Positions 1 to 11,851 of a stretch of DNA of 64,000 nt are shown piece by piece. The stretch comes from Anaerolineales bacterium (GTDB lineage Bacteria; Chloroflexota; Anaerolineae; Anaerolineales; Villigracilaceae): positions 30,303-94,302 of the forward strand of contig JAEURC010000022.1 in the NCBI GenBank assembly GCA_016789025.1, written 5' to 3'. The position numbers were made by a program, and so were the translations under genes. Numbering within the stretch: position 1 is the first letter of the stretch; the number at the start of each line of letters is the position of its first letter. The notes beneath the pieces are model-generated. The model saw nothing but the letters and a program-made list of their open reading frames with translations, was not told the origin of the DNA and did not search any database.

Positions 1-3141
<3,141 letters not shown>

Positions 3142-3146
3142 CAGAT

Positions 3147-3247
3147 TAAACCTGACAGGTTTTATCAAGGTGTCTGCCTGCTCGGTAGATTGGGTTGGCA
3201 AGATACACGATAAACGAAGTCATCACGGAAACCTGTCAGGTTTTTTA
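3147..3247. repeat. Inverted pair of AACCTG-palindromes between narG and narH
   Basis: The narG-narH gap carries AAACCTGACAGGTTTT near its left end and AAACCTGTCAGGTTTTTT near its right end. Each is a near-perfect palindrome with a T-run, so each could form a small hairpin and together they could pair over about 100 bases. The right copy ends just before the narH ribosome binding site. It could attenuate or process the nar transcript; this is inference. Similar AACCTGACAGGTT words are common as dispersed repeats in this group. Confidence 0.6.
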
Positions 3248-3263
3248 GAAAAGGATGTGAAAA

Positions 3264-4766
3264 ATGAAAGTACGCTCGCAAGTTTCAATGGTATTTCATC
3301 TCGATAAATGTATCGGTTGTCACACGTGCAGTATCGCCTGCAAAAATATTTGGACCGACCGCCCAGGCGCGGAATACATGTGGTGGAACAACGTCGAGAC
3401 AAAACCTGGCGTCGGCTTCCCCACCCAATGGGAAGATCAGGAAAAATATCACGGCGGCTGGGAACTTGAGGACAAGCCGAAGAACCCCGAACTGAAATTA
3501 AAACTGCAAAACCGTTTGCAGACGTTCGGCAATCTATTTTCCAACCCCGCCATGCCCACCATGGACGATTACTATGAGCCGTGGACGTACAACTACAACG
3601 ACCTGTTCAACTCGCCGCTCGGTCCCGACCAGCCGACCGCGCGTCCCATCTCGCGCGTGGACGGCAACCCGATTGACATCAAAGCAGGTCCCAACTGGGA
3701 CGACGATCTAGGCGGCTCCAACATCTACGCGGTGAAAGATCCGTTGCTGGCAGATATGGATCCCGAGGATCGTCAGCGTCTCTTTTCCATCGAGCAACTT
3801 TTTTACTTCTACATGCCGCGCATCTGTAACCATTGTTTGAATGCGGCTTGCGTGGGCGCGTGTCCATCGGGTGCAATTTACAAACGCGCCGAAGACGGCG
3901 TGGTGCTCATCAATCAAGATAAATGCCGCGGCTGGCGCATGTGTGTCTCTGCCTGCCCGTACAAGAAAACATATTACAACTGGTCAACGGGCAAATCGGA
4001 AAAATGTATCCTCTGCTACCCGCGCCTCGAAACGGGACAAGCCCCCGCCTGCTTCCATTCATGCGTTGGGCGCATCCGCTATTTGGGCGTGCTTCTGTAT
4101 GATGCGGATCAAATTCCCGACGCGCTCAAAGTTCCTGATGAGCAACTCGTTCAGCGTCAACGGGAGATGATCCTCGATCCGTTCGACCCGAAAGTTGTCG
4201 CGGCTGCGAAAGAAAGCGGCGTCCCCGACGGCGTGATCGCGGCGGCGCAAAATTCTCCCGTCTATCGCTACGTCAAAGAATGGGAGTTGGCTCTGCCCCT
4301 GCATCCCGAATATCGCACACTGCCGATGTTGTTCTACGTCCCGCCGCTTCTGCCTGTGCTCAATGCGACTCAAGAGAACGGCGCGCAACGCGTCGAAACG
4401 GATTTGTTCACATCGTTGGAAAAAGCCCGCGTGCCTGTGCGTTATATGTCGCGTACGCTTTCGGCTGGCAACGATGAACTCGTCATCAAAGCCTATCAAA
4501 AGATGATCGCGGTCCGCATTTACAAACGCCGTGAAACGGTCGGCGATGTGACCGAAGAGGAAGCGAATGCCGCGCTGGCAAAAGCAGGCATGAGCGCGGA
4601 AGAAGCGGAAGCGATCTATCGCCTCACATCCATCCCCACGTATCAAGAACGCTTCGTCGTCCCGCCCTACAGCCGCGAAGGCGACATCGAAGAAGTGTAC
4701 GATCCGCAACAACGCAAAGCCGAGACAGGCTTCGGCAAGCGGCAGGCTCCGCAGAGAGGCTTGTAG
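3264..4766 (+). CDS. narH: Respiratory nitrate reductase beta (iron-sulfur) subunit
   Basis: Electron-transfer subunit linking NarI haem b to NarG. 500 residues. Four cysteine groups are visible: CIGCHTCSIACKN near the N-terminus, CNHCLNAACVGACPSG, CRGWRMCVSACPYKK (the Trp-containing group that in E. coli NarH binds the [3Fe-4S] cluster), and CILCYPRLETGQAPACFHSC. This fits three [4Fe-4S] clusters and one [3Fe-4S]. The ATG is preceded by AAAGGATG at good spacing. narJ starts 3 bases after the stop. Confidence 0.97.
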   Translation: MKVRSQVSMVFHLDKCIGCHTCSIACKNIWTDRPGAEYMWWNNVETKPGVGFPTQWEDQEKYHGGWELEDKPKNPELKLKLQNRLQTFGNLFSNPAMPTMDDYYEPWTYNYNDLFNSPLGPDQPTARPISRVDGNPIDIKAGPNWDDDLGGSNIYAVKDPLLADMDPEDRQRLFSIEQLFYFYMPRICNHCLNAACVGACPSGAIYKRAEDGVVLINQDKCRGWRMCVSACPYKKTYYNWSTGKSEKCILCYPRLETGQAPACFHSCVGRIRYLGVLLYDADQIPDALKVPDEQLVQRQREMILDPFDPKVVAAAKESGVPDGVIAAAQNSPVYRYVKEWELALPLHPEYRTLPMLFYVPPLLPVLNATQENGAQRVETDLFTSLEKARVPVRYMSRTLSAGNDELVIKAYQKMIAVRIYKRRETVGDVTEEEANAALAKAGMSAEEAEAIYRLTSIPTYQERFVVPPYSREGDIEEVYDPQQRKAETGFGKRQAPQRGL

Positions 4767-4769
4767 TTT

Positions 4770-5324
4770 ATGTACAAGGATACGACCGCCTCATTGTTCG
4801 ACTCGTTCGCCGCGCTGTTGGAATATCCCGTTTCGGATATGACAGAACAGGCTGAGCGATTGCTCGAGGGATTGACGCCGCTCTTCCCCGAATCGGCTGA
4901 GGCGTTGAAAAAAATCGTTGGTGGGCGCGACCAGCTATCCCTGAGTAAGATGCGTGAACTGTTCACCACAACATTCGACATGCAACCCGTGTGCTATCCA
5001 TACATTGGATTTCATTTGTATGGCGAAAGTTATAAGCGCGGCGCGTTCATGGCGCAATTGAACGAAGCCTATCATGCCATCGGGTATTCAGCCGAACAGG
5101 AATTACCCGACAATCTTTCGGTGATCCTGCGCTTCATCGGATTCGATTCGGAGAATCGTACCCGCGAGTTCTCGCAAGCATTGCTCAGCGACGGCGTATT
5201 GCCCGCGCTGGAAAAAATGCTCAAGGTCTTTGGCGAGGGATCGGAGAATCCATATTTCGCAATTCTCTCCGCGCTGAATTTGTTCGCTGCCAACACGTTA
5301 GAAAAGGAATTGAGCCATGACTGA
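4770..5324 (+). CDS. narJ: Nitrate reductase assembly chaperone
   Basis: 184-residue NarJ/TorD-family chaperone that acts in the cytoplasm, keeping NarGH soluble and assisting molybdenum cofactor insertion before docking to NarI. Assigned from position between narH and narI, length typical of the family, all-helical character, and the family-like segment CYPYIGFHLYGESYKRG. It starts 3 bases after narH and overlaps narI by 8 bases, so the four subunits are translationally coupled. Confidence 0.93.
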   Translation: MYKDTTASLFDSFAALLEYPVSDMTEQAERLLEGLTPLFPESAEALKKIVGGRDQLSLSKMRELFTTTFDMQPVCYPYIGFHLYGESYKRGAFMAQLNEAYHAIGYSAEQELPDNLSVILRFIGFDSENRTREFSQALLSDGVLPALEKMLKVFGEGSENPYFAILSALNLFAANTLEKELSHD

Positions 5325-5991
5325 CATCCTGCTCTTTGTCGTCTTCCCGTATGTGGCGCTCGCCATCGGGATCGTCGGGACGATCTATCGTTACCTGACC
5401 AATCAATATTCGTTCACCAGTTTGTCGTCGCAGTTTCTCGAAAACGACTTGCAGTTTTGGGGCTCCACGCTCTGGCATTACGGAATCCTGCCGACCACGC
5501 TCATTCACATCGCGGGGTTTACTATCCCTAAAGTTATGGCGGCGGCGCACGGCACGCCTGAATTGCTGTATCTCTCCGAGTTGGCTGGAAAAATTCTGGG
5601 GATCATGGCGTTGGTCGGCGCGGGCATCCTGCTCTATCGGCGGCTGACTTCTTCTAAAATTCGCGCGATCACCACGCCTGTAGACTGGGTCATATTAAGT
5701 TTATTATTTGCTCAGGTCTTCTTCGGGCTGATCCTTGCCTTCGCCTATCGCTGGGGCGCCGCCTGGTTTATTTTTACCGCCACACCCTGGATGGACTCGC
5801 TGGCTTTATTTCAGCCTGCGCCGCAATTCGTCACTGCCCTGCCTTTGGCGCACAAAGTTCACTTCCTCACCGGCTTCCTGTTGTTTGCCCTCATGCCGTT
5901 CAGCCGCTTGGTGCACATCGTAACGTTCCCGCTCTCGTATGCATGGCGGAGTTTCCAACTTGTTATTTGGACGCGGAGAAAGGTCGTCTAG
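5317..5991 (+). CDS. narI: Respiratory nitrate reductase gamma subunit (cytochrome b)
   Basis: Membrane haem-b subunit that oxidises quinol and anchors NarGH. 224 residues with five hydrophobic segments. Candidate haem-ligand histidines appear in STLWHYGILPTTLIHIAGF and in LAHKVHFLTGF and SRLVHIVTFP, as expected for two b haems. The start overlaps the narJ stop by 8 bases. It is the last gene of the nar unit; no narK transporter, regulator or clear terminator follows before 6090. Confidence 0.95.
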   Translation: MTDILLFVVFPYVALAIGIVGTIYRYLTNQYSFTSLSSQFLENDLQFWGSTLWHYGILPTTLIHIAGFTIPKVMAAAHGTPELLYLSELAGKILGIMALVGAGILLYRRLTSSKIRAITTPVDWVILSLLFAQVFFGLILAFAYRWGAAWFIFTATPWMDSLALFQPAPQFVTALPLAHKVHFLTGFLLFALMPFSRLVHIVTFPLSYAWRSFQLVIWTRRKVV

Positions 5992-6089
5992 GAACGCGCA
6001 AATTCATGATTCTCTGATAACCGTATTGGATTCAATGGAGGCGCGGTCTTCATTGATAATTCGGCTGGATCAGATTGCATCTTGTTATC

Positions 6090-6461
6090 TCATGAAGATA
6101 TCCCGTCTTTCATGAATCGCTCAAAGCCCTTCTTGGTTAGCGCGGCGAGTTCTTTGAACAGAATCGGCTCGACCTGCTTGAAGTTGAAACACGATTTTCC
6201 CTGCATGTGTTTTTTCAACGCGGGACTGATCTCTTTCACCAGATCGGGATACATGTAGACTGGCATAAGATAGAAGGAAACATAATTCTTCTTGATGTGA
6301 GCGGATGCGAAGTACAGTTCCTTCTTCCATTTCTGGCTGTACGGTCCGTCGAGATAGAACACGTTCTGGTTATCCATTTTTATGGTGAGTTTGGGCGCGT
6401 AGGGTTTGAGTATCTTTTTTAGGTGTTCAAAGACGGTGGGGAAGTCGGTTCGCGGGGGCAT
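6090..6461 (-). CDS. DUF1801 (YdhG-like) family protein
   Basis: 123-residue soluble protein. The stretch with two aromatic strands (ELYFASAHIKKNYVSFYLMP) and KKHMQGKSCFNFK near the C-terminus fit the DUF1801 fold, which has no established reaction. I start it at the ATG at 6461 because GGGAGAG lies just upstream and the longer open frame upstream has unrelated composition. It faces narI tail to tail, with a ~100-base gap that holds no clear terminator. Confidence 0.72.
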   Translation of the reverse strand: MPPRTDFPTVFEHLKKILKPYAPKLTIKMDNQNVFYLDGPYSQKWKKELYFASAHIKKNYVSFYLMPVYMYPDLVKEISPALKKHMQGKSCFNFKQVEPILFKELAALTKKGFERFMKDGISS

Positions 6462-6559
6462 ATGTTCTCTCCCGTTCTTCCCGCAGTTGAACTGAGAGAA
6501 GAACATAATGGCATTTTGATGATGCGTCGGCGGTTTGATCGCTGACGCGTCACTTTTTT

Positions 6560-7117
6560 TCACGGCGCAACAACATTCACACGGATATAGATCGGGTCGC
6601 CAAAGGCGAGGCCGTTGGGGTCGAATGCCTGCCATGCGGATTCGTACTCGCCGTCGGTGAATGGCGCGGTGAAGATGATTTGGATGATGGCGTGCGTGCC
6701 TGCGCGAGCGGGGAAGAGTGAAACTTCCACCTGTTGCGCGCCCAGGTCCGCGCCGCCGATGTGGATGAAGCGGTAGTCTCTGTTCCAGTCGCAGGTGCCG
6801 CTGTTTTGCACGAGCCATTGCTTATCGATGGTTGCGCCATAGGTGACGAAAGAGTTGTCGGGTATGGTTAAGTCTTCGATGTAGGTGAGGTCGTTGACAC
6901 AGGTTTCCGCCTCTGATGTGGGCATGATGGTTGGCAACGGTGTGGACTGCGCCGTTACGATAGTTTGTGTGGGTTTGATGATGAACGTGGGCTCGATGAG
7001 CAAGGATTGGGATGTCGGCGGAATGAACGGGGTGGGCGTCTCTGCGGGCGAGCAGGCTGAGGCGAGGAAAACGCCGGGGAGGAGAAGCAAGATGAATTTC
7101 GATGTGAAGCGGAGCAT
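6560..7117 (-). CDS. Lipoprotein with NBR1-Ig-like domain
   Basis: 185 residues. Signal peptide with lipobox LASAC, a Thr/Pro-rich linker (TPTPFIPPTS and similar), then an Ig-like domain from about residue 85: LTIPDNSFVTYGATIDKQW, QNSGTCDWNRDYRF, and AFTDP-like strands ending in IRVNV. The 'W.v.NsGtC.W...' pattern is typical of NBR1-type Ig domains in Chloroflexota surface lipoproteins. Function unknown; probably an extracytoplasmic scaffold. The start codon lies only a few bases after the recA terminator T-run with no evident ribosome binding site, so expression may depend on readthrough or an unseen promoter. Confidence 0.8.
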   Translation of the reverse strand: MLRFTSKFILLLLPGVFLASACSPAETPTPFIPPTSQSLLIEPTFIIKPTQTIVTAQSTPLPTIMPTSEAETCVNDLTYIEDLTIPDNSFVTYGATIDKQWLVQNSGTCDWNRDYRFIHIGGADLGAQQVEVSLFPARAGTHAIIQIIFTAPFTDGEYESAWQAFDPNGLAFGDPIYIRVNVVAP

Positions 7118-7120
7118 GTC

Positions 7121-7155
7121 AAAAATAAAAAGGGCGGACTGGTGTGTCCGCCCTT
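7121..7155 (-). terminator. recA terminator
   Basis: On the minus strand a 10-bp stem (AAGGGCGGAC / GTCCGCCCTT, 6-base loop) is followed by TTTTTATTTTT. It lies immediately after the recA stop codon and is a canonical intrinsic terminator. Confidence 0.9.
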
Positions 7156-7161
7156 CGATGT

Positions 7162-8271
7162 TTAAGCTTCTTCGTCGGATCCGCCGCCATCATCGCCGCC
7201 GCCGATTTCCAGCGGCATGGCGATCTCTCCGCTTAAGGCTTTTTGGCGGATGACGCCGTCGATCTCAGCCATGAGCGCGGGGTTCGAGCGGAGGAAATCT
7301 TTCGCGTTTTCGCGCCCCTGACCGAGGCGTTGATCGCCATAGGAGAAGAATGCGCCGCGTTTCTGGACGATCTCGAACTTGGTCGCCAGGTCGAGGATGT
7401 CGCCGGCGCGCGAGATGCCTTCGTTGAACATGATGTCGAATTCGGCGGTACGGAATGGAGGCGCAACTTTGTTTTTGACCACTTTGACGCGCGTGCGGTT
7501 GCCGATCACTTCTTCGCCGACTTTGATGGCTTGGATGCGGCGCACGTCGAGGCGCACGGAGGCGTAGAACTTGAGGGCGTTGCCGCCTGTGGTGGTTTCA
7601 GGGTTGCCGAACATCACCCCGATCTTCGAGCGGAGTTGGTTGGTGAAAACGACGGCGGTTTTGGTCTGGTTGATGGCGCCGGAGAGTTTGCGGAGCGCCT
7701 GCGACATGAGGCGGGCTTGCACGCCCATGGTAGCATCGCCCATGTCGCCTTCGATTTCGGAACGAGGCACGAGCGCGGCGACCGAGTCTACGACGACAAT
7801 ATCCACACCGCCAGAACGCACGAGGGTTTCGGTGATCTCGAGGGCTTGTTCGCCGGTATCGGGTTGTGAAACGAGCAGGTTGTCGATATCCACACCCACG
7901 CGCGCGGCATAGACCGGGTCGAGGGCGTGTTCCATGTCAATGAAGGCGGCGGTGCCGCCCAGTTTTTGCACTTCGGCGATGATGTGCTGGCAGATGGTGG
8001 TTTTACCGGACGATTCAGGTCCGTAGATTTCGATCACGCGTCCACGCGGGATGCCGCCCACGCCGAGGGCAATGTCAAGGGAGAGCGAGCCGGTGGGGAA
8101 GGTCTCGGTCTGCATGTGTTGTGCTTCACCGAGGCGGATGATGGAACCGTCGCCGTAGCGTTTGAGGATATCGCCGAGCGCTTTGTCGAGCACGGCGCGT
8201 TTGGCGCCATCCACGTTGCGGGAGGGTTGTTCCTGTTCTTCAACAGCGGCTTTGGATTTTCGAGGGGACAT
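7162..8271 (-). CDS. recA: Recombinase RecA
   Basis: 369-residue DNA recombinase for homologous repair and SOS co-protease activity. Walker A GPESSGKT at about 84-91; the catalytic region ([16 protein letters not shown]), Walker B-like [14 protein letters not shown], and loop L2 [20 protein letters not shown] are intact. The C-terminus is short and acidic. I use the ATG at 8271 because GGAG lies 9 bases upstream; the longer frame would start at a TTG inside that site. A strong promoter with an embedded palindrome lies at 8321-8348. Confidence 0.98.
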   Translation of the reverse strand: MSPRKSKAAVEEQEQPSRNVDGAKRAVLDKALGDILKRYGDGSIIRLGEAQHMQTETFPTGSLSLDIALGVGGIPRGRVIEIYGPESSGKTTICQHIIAEVQKLGGTAAFIDMEHALDPVYAARVGVDIDNLLVSQPDTGEQALEITETLVRSGGVDIVVVDSVAALVPRSEIEGDMGDATMGVQARLMSQALRKLSGAINQTKTAVVFTNQLRSKIGVMFGNPETTTGGNALKFYASVRLDVRRIQAIKVGEEVIGNRTRVKVVKNKVAPPFRTAEFDIMFNEGISRAGDILDLATKFEIVQKRGAFFSYGDQRLGQGRENAKDFLRSNPALMAEIDGVIRQKALSGEIAMPLEIGGGDDGGGSDEEA

Positions 8272-8320
8272 GGTTTGTTTCTCCAATACAGTGTAAGAGT
8301 CTTAATTGTGTGTAGCCGAG

Positions 8321-8348
8321 AGTATAGCACAGATGTTCTGTGCGTCAA
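8321..8348 (-). promoter_or_regulatory. recA promoter with 17-base palindromic operator in the spacer
   Basis: Reading the minus strand: -35 TTGACG (8348-8343), a 16-base spacer, and -10 TATACT (8326-8321). The perfect inverted repeat GCACAGA-ACA-TCTGTGC (8343-8327) fills the spacer. A repressor bound here would block RNA polymerase, so it is a candidate LexA (SOS) box, although the half-site differs from the classical CGAAC box. The -35 overlaps the stop codon of the upstream peptidase gene. Confidence 0.75.
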
Positions 8349-9484
8349 GGTGTGGCTGTCGCCGTGCCCGGCAGGAAATTCAGCGTGGGCACGGGCGGCG
8401 GGGTCAGTTGAAACCCATCCTTGTCTGTAAATGTGAAATACGTTACCTGCCCCGGGAAAATCTCCACAAAGAATTGCATATCCTTATCCTTGTATTTCAT
8501 CAGGATTTTATACACCCCCGCCGGCAGGTCGCTCAAAACCAAATTTTCCTGATAATACGGATCGCCGTTGACCGAACCTTCAGCGTACGTGAGGACTTTT
8601 CGCAACGGAACTTCGGATGGCAACGGACGCGCCTCAACGGAATATTGATTCAGCAACTTACCTTTTTCGTCCGTGAGGCGACCCACCAATACGCCCCAAC
8701 CTTGAGGCGGAGCCATCCACAATTCGGGATTGAACGTGTTGTAAAACGAGTTTTTTCCCAAGCGGATCTCAAAATGCAAGTGCGGACCAGTCGTCGCGCC
8801 GGTATCGCCGACCAAGCCGATCACATCGCCGGTTTCCACATGCTGACCTTCTACCGCTGTGATCGCGCTCATGTGCGCGTAGATCGTGAACAAAGATTGA
8901 CCCTTGTAGCCAAAATCGTGACGGATCACCACCGCCAACCCATACGGGTCAGATTCGTTACCGGGCACTTCGGTATACAAGCCCCAGCCCGCCGAAACAA
9001 CCGTACCCGCGCCCGCCGCAAGGATAGGCGCGCCTTCCGCCGCGTCGATGTCTACCCCCGTATGCACGATATTCGGCGCGAAGAACACGCCTCCGTAGCG
9101 ATATTCCGCCAGAGGCCAGTTGACGTTATCCGCCGCGATGGGGCGGGCGAAGTAAAAATGATCGTACGGCGAAACAGACCAGGGGATCGGGTAGAGAGGC
9201 GGACGCCAGCCTGAGACCGGCTCCGAGCCGGGCGTCGGCAGGATGAATCGAAACGGTTCGATCGTTGGACGCGGCGTCGCCTTCGACTCGCTAGGTAGTT
9301 GACTCGCCTCCCCGGCGACCACCGCCGTGGGGGTTTGGCTCGCGTTACCCGGCATAGCGGGGGCACAAGAGGCGAGCAAACTTAGCATCGCCAAGCCGAA
9401 CATCAAGCCCATGCTCCTGCTCATGCAGAAACGGAAGCGGAACAAGCGCAACCGCGCCAACCCTACATTCAAATACATTCTCAT
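8345..9484 (-). CDS. M23-family metallopeptidase lipoprotein
   Basis: 379-residue lipoprotein (lipobox LLASC, Cys ~40) with a LytM/M23 peptidase domain. Zinc ligands are visible as HTGVD (His ~141, Asp ~145) and HLHFE (~235-239), with IYAHM between. It probably cleaves peptidoglycan cross-links or cell-surface peptides outside the membrane. The C-terminal ~130 residues resemble a carbohydrate-binding or Ig-like region (SVNGDPYYQENLVLSDLP). The start ATG overlaps the stop of the upstream propeller gene as ATGA, so the two are co-translated. Confidence 0.88.
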   Translation of the reverse strand: MRMYLNVGLARLRLFRFRFCMSRSMGLMFGLAMLSLLASCAPAMPGNASQTPTAVVAGEASQLPSESKATPRPTIEPFRFILPTPGSEPVSGWRPPLYPIPWSVSPYDHFYFARPIAADNVNWPLAEYRYGGVFFAPNIVHTGVDIDAAEGAPILAAGAGTVVSAGWGLYTEVPGNESDPYGLAVVIRHDFGYKGQSLFTIYAHMSAITAVEGQHVETGDVIGLVGDTGATTGPHLHFEIRLGKNSFYNTFNPELWMAPPQGWGVLVGRLTDEKGKLLNQYSVEARPLPSEVPLRKVLTYAEGSVNGDPYYQENLVLSDLPAGVYKILMKYKDKDMQFFVEIFPGQVTYFTFTDKDGFQLTPPPVPTLNFLPGTATATP

Positions 9485-11331
9485 GGAATGATTGTCGGCG
9501 GCGTGACCGTTGGCGCTACCGTGTTCGTTGGAATCGGCGTGGTCGTTGGCACGGGGGTGCGGGTGATCGTCGGCGTCAACGAGGCGGTCAGCGTGATGCG
9601 TGGCGTGCGCGTCAATGTGATGGTCGGCGTGAACGTGGATGTGACCGTCGGCGTGAACGTGGGCGGGAGCAAACGCGTGGGCGTGAGCAACACATCAGCA
9701 GGATATAGTTGCAGAAGCGCCGAATAAAAATCAAGCCCATCCGTGAGCGCGAATTCAGTGAAGCGCGCGCCTCGATAAAACGTCCGCCAGTTGGGGAGCG
9801 CCGGGACGCGCTCCCAGCCGTACTGGAGGGCGAGCGAGGTCACATCCACCCAATACCCCGCAGGCGCCGCGCTGTACTTGCCGCCTTGTTCGTACACTTT
9901 CGGGTCGAGGTTATACCGCGCCGAGAGGTCCCACGGGTTCGAACGGAGAGGCTCGCCGAGCGAACCATCCTGCGCCTGCGCGCGGATGTACAACCGCCAA
10001 TACGTTTGCGCGCCGAAATCTTCGCGCACGGCAACCATCCAGCCGGCGTTGGTCATCAATGAATTGATGGCAAAGGCGCGCCCGGTGTACAACCACGATT
10101 CCTCGAAGCCCGGGTCGAGCGCTGTGGTGATCGGAACATACGCGTTCTCAAGGCTGGCGAGCGCGTCCCAGCCCGATTCGAGAATGACGCGATCGCGCAA
10201 GGCGTTGAACGCCTCGTCCACCCGGTCGCTCAATTGCGGATATGGCGCTTGCACATTGCTCAAACTTACAAGTGAATCGCGTCCCGCGCCTTCGGATGAC
10301 GATGCAATGTTCGACACCCAAAGCGGGGAGGGGGTAAGTCCCGCATTTTGTTGAACGATTGCCGGCAAAGGCTCTGCCAGGCTCAGGCTTGCCCAGTCGA
10401 ATCCTCGCAGCGAACCGGGGAATGCTGCCAACGGTTCGAGCAGGTTTCCATCCAGCGAATAATTCGCCAGATAGGTTTCATTCGGCGTGTTGAACGTGGT
10501 GATGAAATTCTCCCCCGACGGATTCCATGCGGGATAATCTCCATCGGCAACCCAAACTGCGGGCGCGTTGCGTGTTGAATCCCAGATGTAAATGCCGCTT
10601 CTCCCCACATTCTGGCTGGATGCCGCCCACATCAGCCGAGTCCCATCCGGCGACCAGACCGGGCGCGATTCCGCCGCGTCTGCTGTGTTGCTCAAATTGG
10701 CGTAACGCGTGTCGTCGGTTTTATCCAGATCGGCGAGGATGATCTCGCCATCCGACACAAAAACGATCTGCCTCCCGCCCGGCGACCACGCCGGCGAATG
10801 GTCTGCGGTTGCGGAGGAGGTCAACAAAATGGCGCCCTCTCGCGGATTCTCTGCGGGCCCAATCACAACCTCAAGGCTATCCTCGAGGTAGGCTTCGAAA
10901 GCGAGGAATGAGCCGTCCGGCGACCATGTTGGCGCGCCCTCATATTCCGGAGAGTCAGTGAGCTGGGTTACCTCCCCGGTGGAGGCGTCGAAGAGGTAGA
11001 GATCCCAGTACCCACTGCGGTTGGATGCGAACGCGATCCGCTGTCCATCCGGGCTGATTGCGGGCGTGATGTCATCCCACGTATCGCCGGTCAAACGCGT
11101 GAGCGGCATCTGATTCGGAATGAACGCGAAGAGATGGGCGTAGCCGTCTTCCTCGATCGAAAAGACAATCACCTCCCGCGCCGCGGCAGAAACCGCCGGC
11201 GCAGAATCCGCTGTGGAGGTGAGTTGCGGAAACGTCTGCGGAGTGGATGAATCCTCGATGGGTTGCAAGCACGATGAAAGAAGCAAGAGGAGGGAGAAAA
11301 GGAAAATTGATCTAGAGGAATGTTTGCGCAT
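9481..11331 (-). CDS. PD40/TolB-like beta-propeller lipoprotein
   Basis: 616 residues. Lipobox LLSSC, then repeated WD40-like PD40 blades with the motif SPDGQRIAFASNRSGYWDLY, WSPDGSFLAF, WSPGGRQIVFVSD and WSPDGTRLMW (roughly residues 80-290). A ~200-residue globular region of unknown fold follows, then a ~65-residue Thr/Pro-rich tail. Such propellers usually bind ligands or peptides at the surface. It sits between a small upstream gene (12-base gap) and the M23 peptidase (4-base overlap), so the three probably work together in envelope maintenance; this is inference. Confidence 0.85.
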   Translation of the reverse strand: MRKHSSRSIFLFSLLLLLSSCLQPIEDSSTPQTFPQLTSTADSAPAVSAAAREVIVFSIEEDGYAHLFAFIPNQMPLTRLTGDTWDDITPAISPDGQRIAFASNRSGYWDLYLFDASTGEVTQLTDSPEYEGAPTWSPDGSFLAFEAYLEDSLEVVIGPAENPREGAILLTSSATADHSPAWSPGGRQIVFVSDGEIILADLDKTDDTRYANLSNTADAAESRPVWSPDGTRLMWAASSQNVGRSGIYIWDSTRNAPAVWVADGDYPAWNPSGENFITTFNTPNETYLANYSLDGNLLEPLAAFPGSLRGFDWASLSLAEPLPAIVQQNAGLTPSPLWVSNIASSSEGAGRDSLVSLSNVQAPYPQLSDRVDEAFNALRDRVILESGWDALASLENAYVPITTALDPGFEESWLYTGRAFAINSLMTNAGWMVAVREDFGAQTYWRLYIRAQAQDGSLGEPLRSNPWDLSARYNLDPKVYEQGGKYSAAPAGYWVDVTSLALQYGWERVPALPNWRTFYRGARFTEFALTDGLDFYSALLQLYPADVLLTPTRLLPPTFTPTVTSTFTPTITLTRTPRITLTASLTPTITRTPVPTTTPIPTNTVAPTVTPPTIIP

Positions 11332-11343
11332 TGAAAATGTCGA

Positions 11344-11706
11344 TTAACCAGAATCGGGCTGAGGCGGTTTTACCTCGAAGGAAAATGTGACCGGTTCCCG
11401 CGCGGGACCGTCGGGATAATATAACTTTGCTTCCAGCGTGTAGGGGTTCTTCAACTCTTCATCGCGGATGTGCAGGGTGAATTCGAGCTTCCATCCCAGC
11501 GGCTCGACGATGCTCGTGGAGGCGACATCATCGTTGTTTGCATCTTTCAACACAACTTCGATGTGCGGTCTCTTTTGAAAGGGCGTAATCTCGATGTTGA
11601 CTCGCAAACGATACCCATCCGGGTACGGCTCCGCCCTAAGCGACGTGATCCGCGTTTCCTCGGGCGTCATGCGTTTTAAATTATCTTCAGCAAAAAAGAA
11701 ATCCAT
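11344..11706 (-). CDS. Small conserved hypothetical beta-rich protein
   Basis: 120 residues, no signal peptide. Alternating strands (YRLRVNIEITPFQKRPHIEV, TLEAKLYYPD, VTFSFEV) suggest a small Ig-like or C2-like sandwich. I do not recognise the family. It is the first gene of the operon with the propeller lipoprotein and M23 peptidase, 12 bases before the former. No promoter is obvious; the 145 bases upstream contain degenerate TAGTTGAATAGTTGAATGG microrepeats. Confidence 0.65.
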   Translation of the reverse strand: MDFFFAEDNLKRMTPEETRITSLRAEPYPDGYRLRVNIEITPFQKRPHIEVVLKDANNDDVASTSIVEPLGWKLEFTLHIRDEELKNPYTLEAKLYYPDGPAREPVTFSFEVKPPQPDSG

Positions 11707-11851
11707 GGTTTAGTTTGGTAGTTCTGTAGTTGAATAGTTGAATGGTTGAATAGCGCGATGGTCAAGGAGAGTCGTCAAAGTTTATAAACCAAAACTCAAT
11801 GCTCTCCGTGTTTTCTGTGGCAACAAGTCTCTACTCTCTAATCTCTAGTTT

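Noticed and set aside
7243..7869. 208-codon open frame opposite recA
   Set aside because: Antisense shadow of a highly conserved gene.
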